Source: Arthrobacter endolithicus
GTDB taxonomy: Bacteria; Actinomycetota; Actinomycetes; Actinomycetales; Micrococcaceae
DNA length: 64,000 nt
Direction of reading: 5' to 3'
NCBI RefSeq assembly: GCF_026627425.1
Contig: NZ_JAPNLH010000016.1
Location: 1-64,000, forward strand
Numbering within the stretch: the first letter of the stretch is position 1; every line of letters begins with the position of its first letter. Both the position numbers and the translations under genes were made by a program. Of this stretch, positions 1-7,517 are shown piece by piece. The notes under the pieces were generated by a model. It was not told the origin of the DNA. It worked only from the letters and a program-made list of their open reading frames with translations, and made no database searches.

Positions 1-93
1 GCCACCACCAAGGACCCCAAAATCCTGGCCCTGCCCGAAACGGTATGGATCAACAAGCCACCAGAAAAACCCGAGACAAAGAAAGCAGCCTAA
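1..93 (+). CDS. C-terminal end of a gene cut by the left window edge
   Basis: An open frame enters from the left edge and stops at TAA (91-93). It encodes 30 residues, ending in a Lys/Glu/Pro-rich tail (…KPPEKPETKKAA). I do not recognise the family. The length is too short for domain assignment. The stop overlaps the stop of the convergent FUSC gene by four bases. Reality of the frame is supported only by the absence of stops and the neat convergent junction. Confidence 0.35.
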   Translation, partial: ATTKDPKILALPETVWINKPPEKPETKKAA

Positions 94-1037
94 CTCCCAC
101 TGGCCTCATCCACCTTGACAAATTCCGGGTGGGCGAGCACCGTCATGATCAAAATCAGCGGAGTGAAGAAGACTAAGGCCAGACCATAGTGTCGGGCCAT
201 GAACAACTCCGTCGGGAACTGGAAGACTGCCACCAGGATTGACAGGGCTACCACGCCGGGGCGCCCGGAGAGAACTACAGCTGTTAGACCGAGACCGGCG
301 AAGGTACCCAAGATACGGTGGATCCCCCGTCGGATGCGGCCGGCGAAGTCCGCCCCTGCCAGCGGTACAGCGGCCGCCGCCATGGCCCAATATGCATGTC
401 CGTCCCCTGTAAGTTGACCCACGGACCCCGAAATACCGATCGCCAACGCGTATCGAAGAGCGTGCACCAACGAGGAGCGAAGCCGCGGGCCCCTTATAGA
501 TGCGGTCACCCGACGCGCGCCGACCTCCCACTTGCGGGCGCGGGCCCAGCCTGCAAAGCCGAGAAGAACCGAAAATGCTGCTGCCCCGGACACAACGGCA
601 AAGATCAGCGGCAAAGGAGCAATCGAGGGTAGCGAAGCACAGGCTCCGAGGGCGAATATCCCGAAAAAAGGACCGGCGGGTTTCAGGTTGGCACGGTCCG
701 CAACCAAGGACCCAACGGCTGCCAGAGACGCTTCAACTGTGACGAGCACCCAATGCGGGGCGTCCAACGCTGATAGCACAGCCCCTACCATGACACCGGT
801 AAGCAGCAGCGAAGCCGCCACTGTTTGATGGTAGAGCCTGAGCTGATGGCGCTCCTCACGACCATACATCCCCGCAAAGGCGCCGAATACTGCATATATG
901 GACAAGTCCGGGCGCCCTACAGCAAGCAAGACGAACACCGGGACCGCCACACTCAAGCCAACCCTTAGGGAGGACAATTGATCCCCGTAACCCGGTCCAA
1001 CACTCAAAACACCGGTCAAAAGCCTTCTTACCTGCAC
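90..1037 (-). CDS. FUSC-family inner-membrane protein (putative aromatic-acid exporter-like)
   Basis: 315 residues starting at GTG, preceded by GGAAGGA at a good distance. The protein shows two blocks of hydrophobic helices (about residues 25-160 and 190-300) separated by a short basic linker (GWARARKWEVGARR). This is the layout of FUSC/aromatic acid exporter family proteins (YccS/AaeB group), although it is half the length of the classical two-module proteins. It carries no large cytoplasmic domain. In this family the proteins export weak organic or aromatic acids. Here it stands alone, convergent with the gene at the left edge, and about 330 bp from the sensor kinase gene on the same strand. 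The substrate is unknown; the nearby pca cluster makes an aromatic acid plausible but unproven. Confidence 0.7.
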   Translation of the reverse strand: MQVRRLLTGVLSVGPGYGDQLSSLRVGLSVAVPVFVLLAVGRPDLSIYAVFGAFAGMYGREERHQLRLYHQTVAASLLLTGVMVGAVLSALDAPHWVLVTVEASLAAVGSLVADRANLKPAGPFFGIFALGACASLPSIAPLPLIFAVVSGAAAFSVLLGFAGWARARKWEVGARRVTASIRGPRLRSSLVHALRYALAIGISGSVGQLTGDGHAYWAMAAAAVPLAGADFAGRIRRGIHRILGTFAGLGLTAVVLSGRPGVVALSILVAVFQFPTELFMARHYGLALVFFTPLILIMTVLAHPEFVKVDEASGS

Positions 1038-1369
1038 CGTTTAATCCTTCCTCTGGGTGTGACCTGGATTGAGCTGCCGGTTTGGGGTCATCTCTCCGGG
1101 GAGAGGTCAAGCGGTCCTAAATATTCTCTCCAGCCTGCTAAAGTCCACGACCAGCTCCACGGCGCGGCGCACCACGGCTACGGTAGCCATCCGTTTCGCC
1201 GCCGCTCAAAACGCGGGCGCAACTGTCCTTTGTCTGCCTCGGTAAATACCCGTGGACGGACCCTTTCGTCGCTCAGTAGTTTCGCGAATATGGAAGAGAT
1301 GACGGCTTGAGTTAGTCGCGCTTGACGGATCGATAACCAGGTGGCCGGTCCCCGGACTCAGACTTTCCG
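1038..1369. other. Intergenic region, no gene seen
   Basis: About 330 bases between the FUSC gene start and the end of the sensor kinase gene. Open frames here are short and lack ribosome binding sites or family resemblance. A short hairpin CTCTCC-GG-GGAGAG lies at 1092-1105, in the leader of the FUSC gene. It could act as a leader structure or be chance. Confidence 0.4.
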
Positions 1370-3250
1370 CTACCCCCAAGGGTGCGCCGGCGCGGATTCT
1401 CCCCCGGACATGGCGGCCAGCATAGTGCGGTTCCGTACGCCGGCCTTACGCAGGATCGAACCGACGTGTTTTTCGATGGTCTTTACGGAGATGCCGAGTT
1501 CACGGGCAATCTGCTTGTCCGCCATGCCGAGGACCACACTGTCATGGACCTCCTTTTCGCGGGCAGTGAACGCATTTGTCCCTGACCCGGACTCCGGGGA
1601 CGGGGAGCCCATCAGTCGGTCGAAGACCTCGCCCTCCACGAGCGCCTGGCCCTGCCCGGCCGCGACGAGGACGCGGGCAATGGTCTCCCCGCTGGCCCGT
1701 CTGTTAACGAAGCCGCGCACGCCAGCGTGCCGTGCCGAGCGCACCTGCTCCGCGGTGGGGTTGTCCGTCAGCACCACGATTGCTACCCGGGGGTCCAGTT
1801 GGCGGATCCCCGTTAGCACTCCGGTGGCGTTCTGGTAAACCATATCCAGGTCCACCAGGAGAACGTCCGGACGGAGCAGTTCCAACGCGTCAAATAACTT
1901 CTCCGCGGACGATACCTCCGCGGTCACTTGAATCGCCGGCTCGGCGATGCTGAGCAGCCGGACCAGGCCGGCGGTGATGAGGGGGTGATCATTGGCGATC
2001 AGAATCTTCCAGTGCGTCTGCCCGGACGCCGCCGGCTCCGGTGCCCGGTCCGGCAGACTTGCGCGGACCTTCGTGCCCCAGCCGGGGGTGGTGTCGATGT
2101 GCAGATTTCCGCCGAGGTGGATGGCCCGTGAGCTCATTCCGTGCAGTCCCAGGCACCCCGCGGGCAGGGTTGCCTGGGCACCATGGGCGGCCGCGAGGTC
2201 AAAGCCCTGTCCGTTGTCCTCGACGACGACGGCGAGCGTTCCGGCGTCGTAGATCAACCCGGCCCGTACCGAGATCGCCCGCGCATGGGTCACCACATTA
2301 TGGAGCGCTTCCTGGACGATCCTAAACGCATGATGTTCAATCTCCGGGGCGAGCGCTCGGGCCTCACCGATTACGGTCAGCTGCGTCGCGGTGCCGGACA
2401 TGGACTCTACCCAAGCCAGTTCGCCGGCAATCGCGTCGACCAAGGTCCGGCCGGCGAGCGCCGCCGGTCCCATGCCCAGGACGGTCCGGCGCGTTTCAGT
2501 GAGGGCATCATGGGCGATGGTCCGGGCCTTTCCCAGGTGCGGGGTCACCGTCTGCTCGCCGCCGTCGAGCCGGCTGGCTTTTTCTGCCTCGTCGAGGCAG
2601 AGCAGCAACGCGGCCAAGGAGCGGCCCACCGTTTCGTGGACATCCCGCACGGCCCGCTCGCGTTCGGCGGCGACAGCCGCCTCGCGCTCCCGGATGGAAG
2701 CCTGAGCATGAAGATCGGAGTTGGCCAGCGCGATGGCGGCGTGGCTGGCAAAGAGTTCAGCCAGCCGGGCCTCTTCTGGGTTGAACTTACGGCCTTGGTC
2801 CGGGCTAAAGACGATGAAGGCCCCGATGATCTGTTCACCCCAGCGGATAGGCACTCCGATCACGGCGCAGTTCCAGCGCGGATCAGTCGCCGGGATATGT
2901 CCGCGTTCGATGCTGCTGTAAGCCTCCAGGATTAGGGTGGAGCGGCTGCGCACGATCTGCCCGGTAAAGCCTTCCTTCAACGAGAACGTCTGACCTTCCT
3001 GGCAACCGACGCCGATGTCTACTTTTTTGGTGTAGGTGCCGCTGGTTTCATTGACCAAGGCAATTGAGCCGGACTCGCAGCCCAGCAGACTGGTTGCGTG
3101 GCCCAGGATCCGGCCCAACAGCGGCTGCAGCTCGAACCGGCCGGCGAGGTCACGGGCCAGCGCAGGGACACAATCCAACTTGTGCCGGGCGCCTTCGACA
3201 TCACACAGGCTACGGACCAGCATGTCGAATTCCGGCTCTGTTTGTGTCAT
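1370..3250 (-). CDS. Fused GAF sensor histidine kinase and LuxR-type response regulator
   Basis: 626 residues. The ATG at 3248-3250 is chosen because AAGGAGG sits 7 bases upstream; an upstream in-frame start lacks a site. Order: GAF domain (about 40-185), short coiled linker, HisKA_3 dimerisation domain with the phosphoacceptor in VHETVG (His205), HATPase_c (N-box EALHN, G-box EDNGQGFD, about 300-400), receiver domain (about 415-530, phosphoacceptor Asp467 in LLVDLDM, acidic pocket Asp421) and LuxR HTH (about 560-612). NarL/DegS systems normally use two proteins, so a kinase, receiver and DNA-binding domain in one soluble chain is uncommon. The receiver's conserved Lys position reads FVNRR, so signalling may be non-canonical. 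It lies on the same strand as the dha operon, just downstream, and is a plausible regulator of it (inference). Confidence 0.88.
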   Translation of the reverse strand: MTQTEPEFDMLVRSLCDVEGARHKLDCVPALARDLAGRFELQPLLGRILGHATSLLGCESGSIALVNETSGTYTKKVDIGVGCQEGQTFSLKEGFTGQIVRSRSTLILEAYSSIERGHIPATDPRWNCAVIGVPIRWGEQIIGAFIVFSPDQGRKFNPEEARLAELFASHAAIALANSDLHAQASIREREAAVAAERERAVRDVHETVGRSLAALLLCLDEAEKASRLDGGEQTVTPHLGKARTIAHDALTETRRTVLGMGPAALAGRTLVDAIAGELAWVESMSGTATQLTVIGEARALAPEIEHHAFRIVQEALHNVVTHARAISVRAGLIYDAGTLAVVVEDNGQGFDLAAAHGAQATLPAGCLGLHGMSSRAIHLGGNLHIDTTPGWGTKVRASLPDRAPEPAASGQTHWKILIANDHPLITAGLVRLLSIAEPAIQVTAEVSSAEKLFDALELLRPDVLLVDLDMVYQNATGVLTGIRQLDPRVAIVVLTDNPTAEQVRSARHAGVRGFVNRRASGETIARVLVAAGQGQALVEGEVFDRLMGSPSPESGSGTNAFTAREKEVHDSVVLGMADKQIARELGISVKTIEKHVGSILRKAGVRNRTMLAAMSGGESAPAHPWG

Positions 3251-3411
3251 TGTTTGTCCTCCTTGACGAAAGGCAGGCCGCAAATCAGGCTGGTCCGCTG
3301 AAGAAATCTATACCACCATAACCGGACGTTCGTACACCGTGTGCCGGGTTGTCCCCGGGTTGGCGGACGGCTAATTGCTCACTGGCGGCGGGCGCAGGAC
3401 AAGAAACCAGT

Positions 3412-3441
3412 GGGGCCGGCCACCGAAAGGTGACCGGCCCC
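3412..3441 (-). terminator. Strong hairpin at the end of the dha operon
   Basis: Inverted arms GGGGCCGG and CCGGCCCC enclose a second stem CACC/GGTG around a GAAA loop. It lies about 45 bases beyond the dhaK stop, between dhaK and the sensor gene. In the minus-strand transcript the stem is followed by a modest T-rich stretch (GGTTTCTTG). It is a likely terminator separating dha from the sensor gene, perhaps a leaky one. Confidence 0.6.
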
Positions 3442-3484
3442 GCCGTCGTGCTTCGCTTCCGCACTCTGCCCCAGGGCAGAGTGT

Positions 3485-4480
3485 CTAGAACACCCGGATA
3501 GGAATCTCGGCCGGGTCCATGAGCAGCGACTCGATTTCGTCGTCGAGCTTAACCATGGTGATGGACGCACCGGCCATATCCAAAGAGGTGCAGTACTCGC
3601 CGACGTAGCTGCGTCCGACGCTGATGCCCTGTTCGGCGAGACGCCGGTGGGCCTTGCCGTAGAGCAGGTACAACTCGCTGATCGGGGTGCCGCCAAGGCC
3701 GTTGACCATCAGCGCCACCCGATCCCCGTCACTGAACGGCAGGTCCTGAACGATCGGGGTGAGCATCTCGTCGACGATCTCATTGGCCGTCATCATCTTG
3801 GCGCGACGGCGCCCCGGCTCGCCGTGAATGCCAACGCCAATCTCGATCTCATCATCACCGAGTTCAAACAGCGGGCTGCCCTTGGCCGGCGGGGTGCAGG
3901 CGGTAAGCGCCACGCCCATGCTGCGGGTCACGGAGTTGACCTTCTCACCGATCCGGATGACTTCCTTTAGGTCCGCTCCGCGCTCGGCTGCGGCACCGAC
4001 GGCCTTGATGACAAAGAAGTTCCCTGCCACGCCCCGGCGGCCGATCGTGTAGGTGGAGTCTTCCACAGAGACGTCGTCGTTAATGAAGAGCGTCTGAACC
4101 TGAATGCCTTCGGCGGAAGACATCTCTTGGGCCATGTCGAAGACCATTTTGTCTCCGGTGTAGTTGTTCACCAGCAGCAGTACGCCCTTGGGCGAGGCCA
4201 TCATCTTGGTGGTCTCGTAGACGTAGTCAAACGGCGGAGCGGCGAAGACGTCGCCGGGGCAGGCGGCGTCGAGCATGCCCTTGCCCACGATCATGACGTG
4301 CGCGGGTTCGTGACCGGATCCGGAGCCCTGCACGATCGAGACCTTGTTCTGGTCCGGGCCGTCGGCACGCATGATGAGGTTGTATTCAGGGACGTACTTG
4401 AGCGTGTCGGGGTTGGCGAGCGCCAGGCCTTCGAGCATCTCGGAGACGAACTGTTGAGGGTCATTGAGAAACTTTTTCAT
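3485..4480 (-). CDS. dhaK: Dihydroxyacetone kinase, DHA-binding subunit DhaK
   Basis: 331 residues, start ATG with GGAG 8 bases upstream. DhaK binds dihydroxyacetone covalently as a hemiaminal through a histidine, seen here as His219 in GIHGEPG. His57 (SGHEPAH) and Asp110 (NYTGDKM) match E. coli His56 and Asp109 with an offset of one, so the active site is complete. The glycine run before His57 is QGSGSG rather than the usual GGGSG. DhaK works with DhaL and a PTS-type phosphodonor DhaM. dhaL is next to it, but no dhaM is in the window. Last gene of an operon with dhaL, a HAD phosphatase and a class II aldolase. It may instead act on a related ketotetrose such as erythrulose; the sequence does not decide this. 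Confidence 0.93.
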   Translation of the reverse strand: MKKFLNDPQQFVSEMLEGLALANPDTLKYVPEYNLIMRADGPDQNKVSIVQGSGSGHEPAHVMIVGKGMLDAACPGDVFAAPPFDYVYETTKMMASPKGVLLLVNNYTGDKMVFDMAQEMSSAEGIQVQTLFINDDVSVEDSTYTIGRRGVAGNFFVIKAVGAAAERGADLKEVIRIGEKVNSVTRSMGVALTACTPPAKGSPLFELGDDEIEIGVGIHGEPGRRRAKMMTANEIVDEMLTPIVQDLPFSDGDRVALMVNGLGGTPISELYLLYGKAHRRLAEQGISVGRSYVGEYCTSLDMAGASITMVKLDDEIESLLMDPAEIPIRVF

Positions 4481-4534
4481 GAGATCTCCACGTCGTTGTG
4501 CTGGTCGGTTTAGTACGGTAAAGACGGATAGGGG

Positions 4535-5173
4535 CTATCGCTTGTCCCAGCCCCCGGTGATGTTTTCGATGATGATCGCGATCGCGACGGCGCCCGCGTC
4601 CGGGGAGCCGATGCTGCGTTCCCCGCTATAGCTGGCCCGGCCGCGCCTGGCCTGGAGCGTGCTGGTACCGTCCGCACATTCGCGGACGGTTTTGGCGAAC
4701 GCGGCGCGGCATTCGGCCGGCGGCGCGCCGGCGGCGAGCTGCTTGTCCAGTTCGTCGGTTGCCGGGACCAGCGCGTCGAGCAAAGTCTTGTCCCCCATGC
4801 TCGCGCCGCCCCGGGCCATGATGCCCTCGGCGGCGGCACGCAGCATGGCGACGGTGGCGGCGCCGTCTATTGTGTCAACTGTCTTGGCGGCGGCGGATGC
4901 GCGCAGAAACGCCGTCCCCCACAGCGGGCCGGAAGTGCCGCCGATCCGGGAGGAGATGGCCAAGGCGATCTGCTGCAGGAACGTGGCGACGTCGTCGCGC
5001 TTAAACGTATCCCAGTCGTGCAGGACTTTCTCGAAGCCACGGGCCAAGGAGTAGCCGAGGTCACCGTCGCCCACCACTGCGTCCAGGTCGCCAAACTCCT
5101 TTTCCTTGTCGACGGCGGTCTGCGCCAAACTATGGACGACGTATTCAACGTCGGCGAGGTCTGTGGCAGTCAT
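4535..5173 (-). CDS. dhaL: Dihydroxyacetone kinase, ADP/nucleotide-binding subunit DhaL
   Basis: 212 residues. The acidic nucleotide/Mg motif VGDGDLG carries Asp31, Asp36 and Asp38, matching the three Mg-ligand aspartates of DhaL. Also present are GGTSGPLWG, GDKTLLDAL and the C-terminal GRASYSGERSIGSPDAGA motif. DhaL holds ADP/ATP and passes phosphate to DHA bound on DhaK. Its start overlaps the upstream HAD gene stop by four bases (ATGA), so the two are probably translationally coupled, and dhaK follows after 54 bases. Separate K and L subunits suggest the PTS-dependent type, yet no DhaM is seen in the window. Confidence 0.92.
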   Translation of the reverse strand: MTATDLADVEYVVHSLAQTAVDKEKEFGDLDAVVGDGDLGYSLARGFEKVLHDWDTFKRDDVATFLQQIALAISSRIGGTSGPLWGTAFLRASAAAKTVDTIDGAATVAMLRAAAEGIMARGGASMGDKTLLDALVPATDELDKQLAAGAPPAECRAAFAKTVRECADGTSTLQARRGRASYSGERSIGSPDAGAVAIAIIIENITGGWDKR

Positions 5174-6006
5174 GGGGTCTCCGTCGGATTTGTAGGGGCG
5201 GTGGGGCTGCCGGCGGCGGCCCTGAATCCGGCGTCGTTCCGGGGCTGGGCCAGAATCGCTTCAAGCGTCGCCAGGTTCACGGTACCCGGGATTTCTACAC
5301 CCGCGGGGTTAGCCAGCACTTCGGCCCGCTGGCCTGCGTCGCCCAACGAGCCGACTACGAGGGAGGCGCCGGTAAAGTCCTCCTCACGGGTAAAGCCGCT
5401 GACGGTGACGAGAGCGCGAAGTCCCGCGCCGAGCGCCGCGCGCAGGCCGTTAGCGCTGTCCTCGACGACGATCGTCTCATCCGGGTCCAGATCCAGCTCC
5501 TTGAGCGCGAACAGGTAGATGTCCGGGGCGGGCTTCTTCTGCGGGACAATGTCCCCGGCAAATACTGCGAAGTGCTGCGCTAATGACTCGCCAACAGCGT
5601 GCGTGAGGACGGCGCGGACGGCGGGTTCCGCGGAGGTGGAGGCCACCGCGAGGGTCCAGCCGGCGTCATGCGCTTCCCGGACGATCCTTGCGATTCCCGG
5701 CCGTGCGGGCAGCACACCGGATTCCACGAGCTTCTTATAGACGGCGGTCTTGCGCTGGTGCCAGGCCAGAAGGGTCCCGTCGATGGCTGCGTCGTCTTTC
5801 AGGTTCAGGCTCCGGGCGAGGTCGGGGGTGAGGATGCTGCGCATCCGTTCCTTGCCTCCGCCGATTTTGACCTTCTGCGCGTACTCCGCCACGCTCCAGC
5901 GCACGGGGACGTTGAAGTCGGCAAAGGTCTGGTTGAAGGCCGGCAGGTGGCCGTGCTGTTCAGTATCGGCGAGGACTCCGTCGCAGTCGAAGATGAGCGC
6001 CGGCAT
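5170..6006 (-). CDS. HAD-superfamily phosphatase, CbbY/beta-phosphoglucomutase-like
   Basis: 278 residues with the HAD nucleophile motif FDCDGVLADTE at the N-terminus (Asp7, Asp9), motif II Ser in VASTSAEP, motif III Lys in PQKKPAPDIY and motif IV in VVEDSANG. A helical cap is inserted after motif I, as in the CbbY subgroup. The last 35 or so residues form a Pro/Ala/Thr-rich tail unusual for the family. Such enzymes dephosphorylate sugar phosphates or bisphosphates. Its place between the class II aldolase and dhaL, with a 1-base overlap to the aldolase and a 4-base overlap to dhaL, suggests it removes phosphate from a product of this ketose pathway. The substrate is unknown. Confidence 0.85.
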   Translation of the reverse strand: MPALIFDCDGVLADTEQHGHLPAFNQTFADFNVPVRWSVAEYAQKVKIGGGKERMRSILTPDLARSLNLKDDAAIDGTLLAWHQRKTAVYKKLVESGVLPARPGIARIVREAHDAGWTLAVASTSAEPAVRAVLTHAVGESLAQHFAVFAGDIVPQKKPAPDIYLFALKELDLDPDETIVVEDSANGLRAALGAGLRALVTVSGFTREEDFTGASLVVGSLGDAGQRAEVLANPAGVEIPGTVNLATLEAILAQPRNDAGFRAAAGSPTAPTNPTETP

Positions 6007-6869
6007 CAGCGGCCGCCCTTGCCGGCGCTGCCGAACTGTTGTGTGAGTTCGTCGACCATGGTGATGATGTCAGCGCGGGTGTGCTTGAACAGAGACGGCG
6101 GGTCCCATTTGTTGTTCTGCTCGGCCTGCTTGAGGAAGTCCAAGGAGGACTGCATGTAGGTTTCCTTGAGCGCCGTGGAGATGTTGACCTTCGCGCAGCC
6201 TCGGGCAATCAGGTCCGAGAACTGCTCCGGACTCAGCCCGGAGCCACCGTGCAATGCGATGGGCATATTGCGGGCCTTCACGATTTCGCTGACGCGGCCC
6301 ACGTCCAGCACCGGTGCGGCCTTGTAGGAACCGTGCGCGTTGCCGATCGAAGGGGCAAAGACGTCAATTCCGGTTGCGTCAATGAAGTTCAGTGCGGTGT
6401 CCAGGCTTTGCTGCGGAGCAATGTTGTCGGAGCCGTGGTCATCCTCAACGCCGGTGATCGCCTCGATCTCACCTTCCACCTGGGCGTCGTAGTGCCGTGC
6501 CTCGGCTACCACTTCGATGGTCTGGCGCTGGTTTTCCTCCACCGGAAGGTTGGAGGCGTCAAAGAGCACGGAATTCCAGCCAGCCTTCAGGCACTCGGTG
6601 ATTACCTCCCGGTCCGGGCAGTGGTCCAGATGTAAGGCGACGGGGACGTGGATACCCCTGGTGAGGGACTGCCACATGTCGAACAGCTGGCGGGAGCCGA
6701 TACTGCGGACCGTCTTGACTGAGGTCTGCAGGATGACCGGGGAGTTCGCCTCCTCGGCGGCCGCGAGGACGGCCTCCATAGTCAGGTCGTTGAAAATGTT
6801 GATGGCTGGCACGCCGTAGCGGGCTTCAAAGGCGGGACGGATTATGTCCTTCAGGGGCACGACACCCAT
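6006..6869 (-). CDS. Class II (zinc) fructose-bisphosphate/tagatose-bisphosphate-type aldolase
   Basis: 287 residues. The ATG at 6867-6869 is preferred because AGGAGG is 7 bases upstream. Zinc ligands and catalytic residues are visible: HLDHCPD (catalytic Asp and first His), EGEIEAITGVEDD, NAHGSYK and LHGGSGLSPEQF, followed by KVNISTALK. Class II aldolases reversibly cleave ketose bisphosphates into DHAP and an aldehyde. As first gene of the operon with a HAD phosphatase, dhaL and dhaK, it suggests condensation or cleavage of DHAP made by DhaKL. Subfamily (Fba, GatY/KbaY or DhnA-like) cannot be fixed by eye, so no gene symbol is given. Confidence 0.88.
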   Translation of the reverse strand: MGVVPLKDIIRPAFEARYGVPAINIFNDLTMEAVLAAAEEANSPVILQTSVKTVRSIGSRQLFDMWQSLTRGIHVPVALHLDHCPDREVITECLKAGWNSVLFDASNLPVEENQRQTIEVVAEARHYDAQVEGEIEAITGVEDDHGSDNIAPQQSLDTALNFIDATGIDVFAPSIGNAHGSYKAAPVLDVGRVSEIVKARNMPIALHGGSGLSPEQFSDLIARGCAKVNISTALKETYMQSSLDFLKQAEQNNKWDPPSLFKHTRADIITMVDELTQQFGSAGKGGR

Positions 6870-6936
6870 GGGAAACCTCCTAGGTTGGCTACTGTCCACC
6901 ATAGGGCAGCTTGTCTGCCTCCGGTACGGGGGGAAA

Positions 6937-6948
6937 CCCGCATGCGGG
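6937..6948. promoter_or_regulatory. 12-bp palindrome CCCGCATGCGGG upstream of the aldolase operon
   Basis: A perfect palindrome in the divergent intergenic region between the aldolase-dha operon and the GlcG/HbpS gene. It lies within 80 bases of the aldolase start, where an operator would be expected. It is a candidate binding site for the fused LuxR-type regulator or another protein (inference). Confidence 0.35.
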
Positions 6949-6997
6949 CTTGGGGGTCATCCCCACCTATCGTGTGGCCCAGGTCGCGTGCTCTAGT

Positions 6998-7015
6998 GGG
7001 AGGGCACGCCCTCCC
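6998..7015. promoter_or_regulatory. Inverted repeat GGGAGGGC-AC-GCCCTCCC upstream of glcG/hbpS-like gene
   Basis: A perfect 8-bp inverted repeat with a 2-bp centre, 26 bases before the GlcG/HbpS-like start. It could be an operator or a leader hairpin. No clear -35/-10 pair is visible in this G+C-rich segment. Confidence 0.35.
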
Positions 7016-7041
7016 CCCAACTAACGGATTGGATCACAGCC

Positions 7042-7461
7042 ATGGCCGACGGAAGCGTCCTTGAAACCATCACCCTCGAAGAAGCGCAACGCGTCATCAA
7101 AGCAGCCGCTGAGAAAGCCACCCAAATAGGCCAGCCGATGGACATTGCCGTGGTTGATGCCGGCGGGAATCTTAAGGCACACGCCCGGATGGACGGCGCA
7201 AATATCGGCTCCATCACCATCGCGATCAACAAGGCGTACACGTCGATTGCTTTCCAGTGCCCGACCCGGGACCTGCAGGAAGCCACCCGCCCGAACGGCC
7301 CGATCTACGGACTGAGCGAAGCCCACGGCGGACGACTGGCAGTATTCCCCGGCGGTATTCCCCTGGTCCGCGACGGGAAGATTATGGGCGCGATCGGTGT
7401 CTCCACCGGGTCCATAGAGCAGGACCAGGAAGTTGCTGAGGCCGGCGCGGCGGCATACTGA
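7042..7461 (+). CDS. GlcG/HbpS-family heme-binding-type protein
   Basis: 139 residues covering the whole GlcG/HbpS (DUF336) domain: conserved MDIAVVDAGGNLKAHARMDGA, SITIAINKAYTS and the C-terminal GGIPLVRDGKIMGAIGVSTGS. Proteins of this family bind heme (HbpS of Streptomyces) or cobalamin-pathway ligands. They are frequently encoded beside dihydroxyacetone kinase, glycolate and diol-utilisation genes. No signal peptide is present, so it should be cytosolic, unlike secreted HbpS. It is divergent from the aldolase/HAD/dhaL/dhaK operon and shares its regulatory region. The ribosome site is weak. The role in DHA metabolism is unknown. Confidence 0.85.
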   Translation: MADGSVLETITLEEAQRVIKAAAEKATQIGQPMDIAVVDAGGNLKAHARMDGANIGSITIAINKAYTSIAFQCPTRDLQEATRPNGPIYGLSEAHGGRLAVFPGGIPLVRDGKIMGAIGVSTGSIEQDQEVAEAGAAAY

Positions 7462-7464
7462 GGC

Positions 7465-7487
7465 ACTCCGTCGCACTCCTACGGAGT
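7465..7487 (+). terminator. Possible terminator hairpin after the GlcG/HbpS-like gene
   Basis: ACTCCGT and ACGGAGT arms separated by 9 bases start 4 bases after the stop codon. There is no T-run, so factor-independent termination is uncertain. Confidence 0.35.
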
Positions 7488-7517
7488 CGCCCTCTGAGGG
7501 AGCACTAGCATAAGCCC

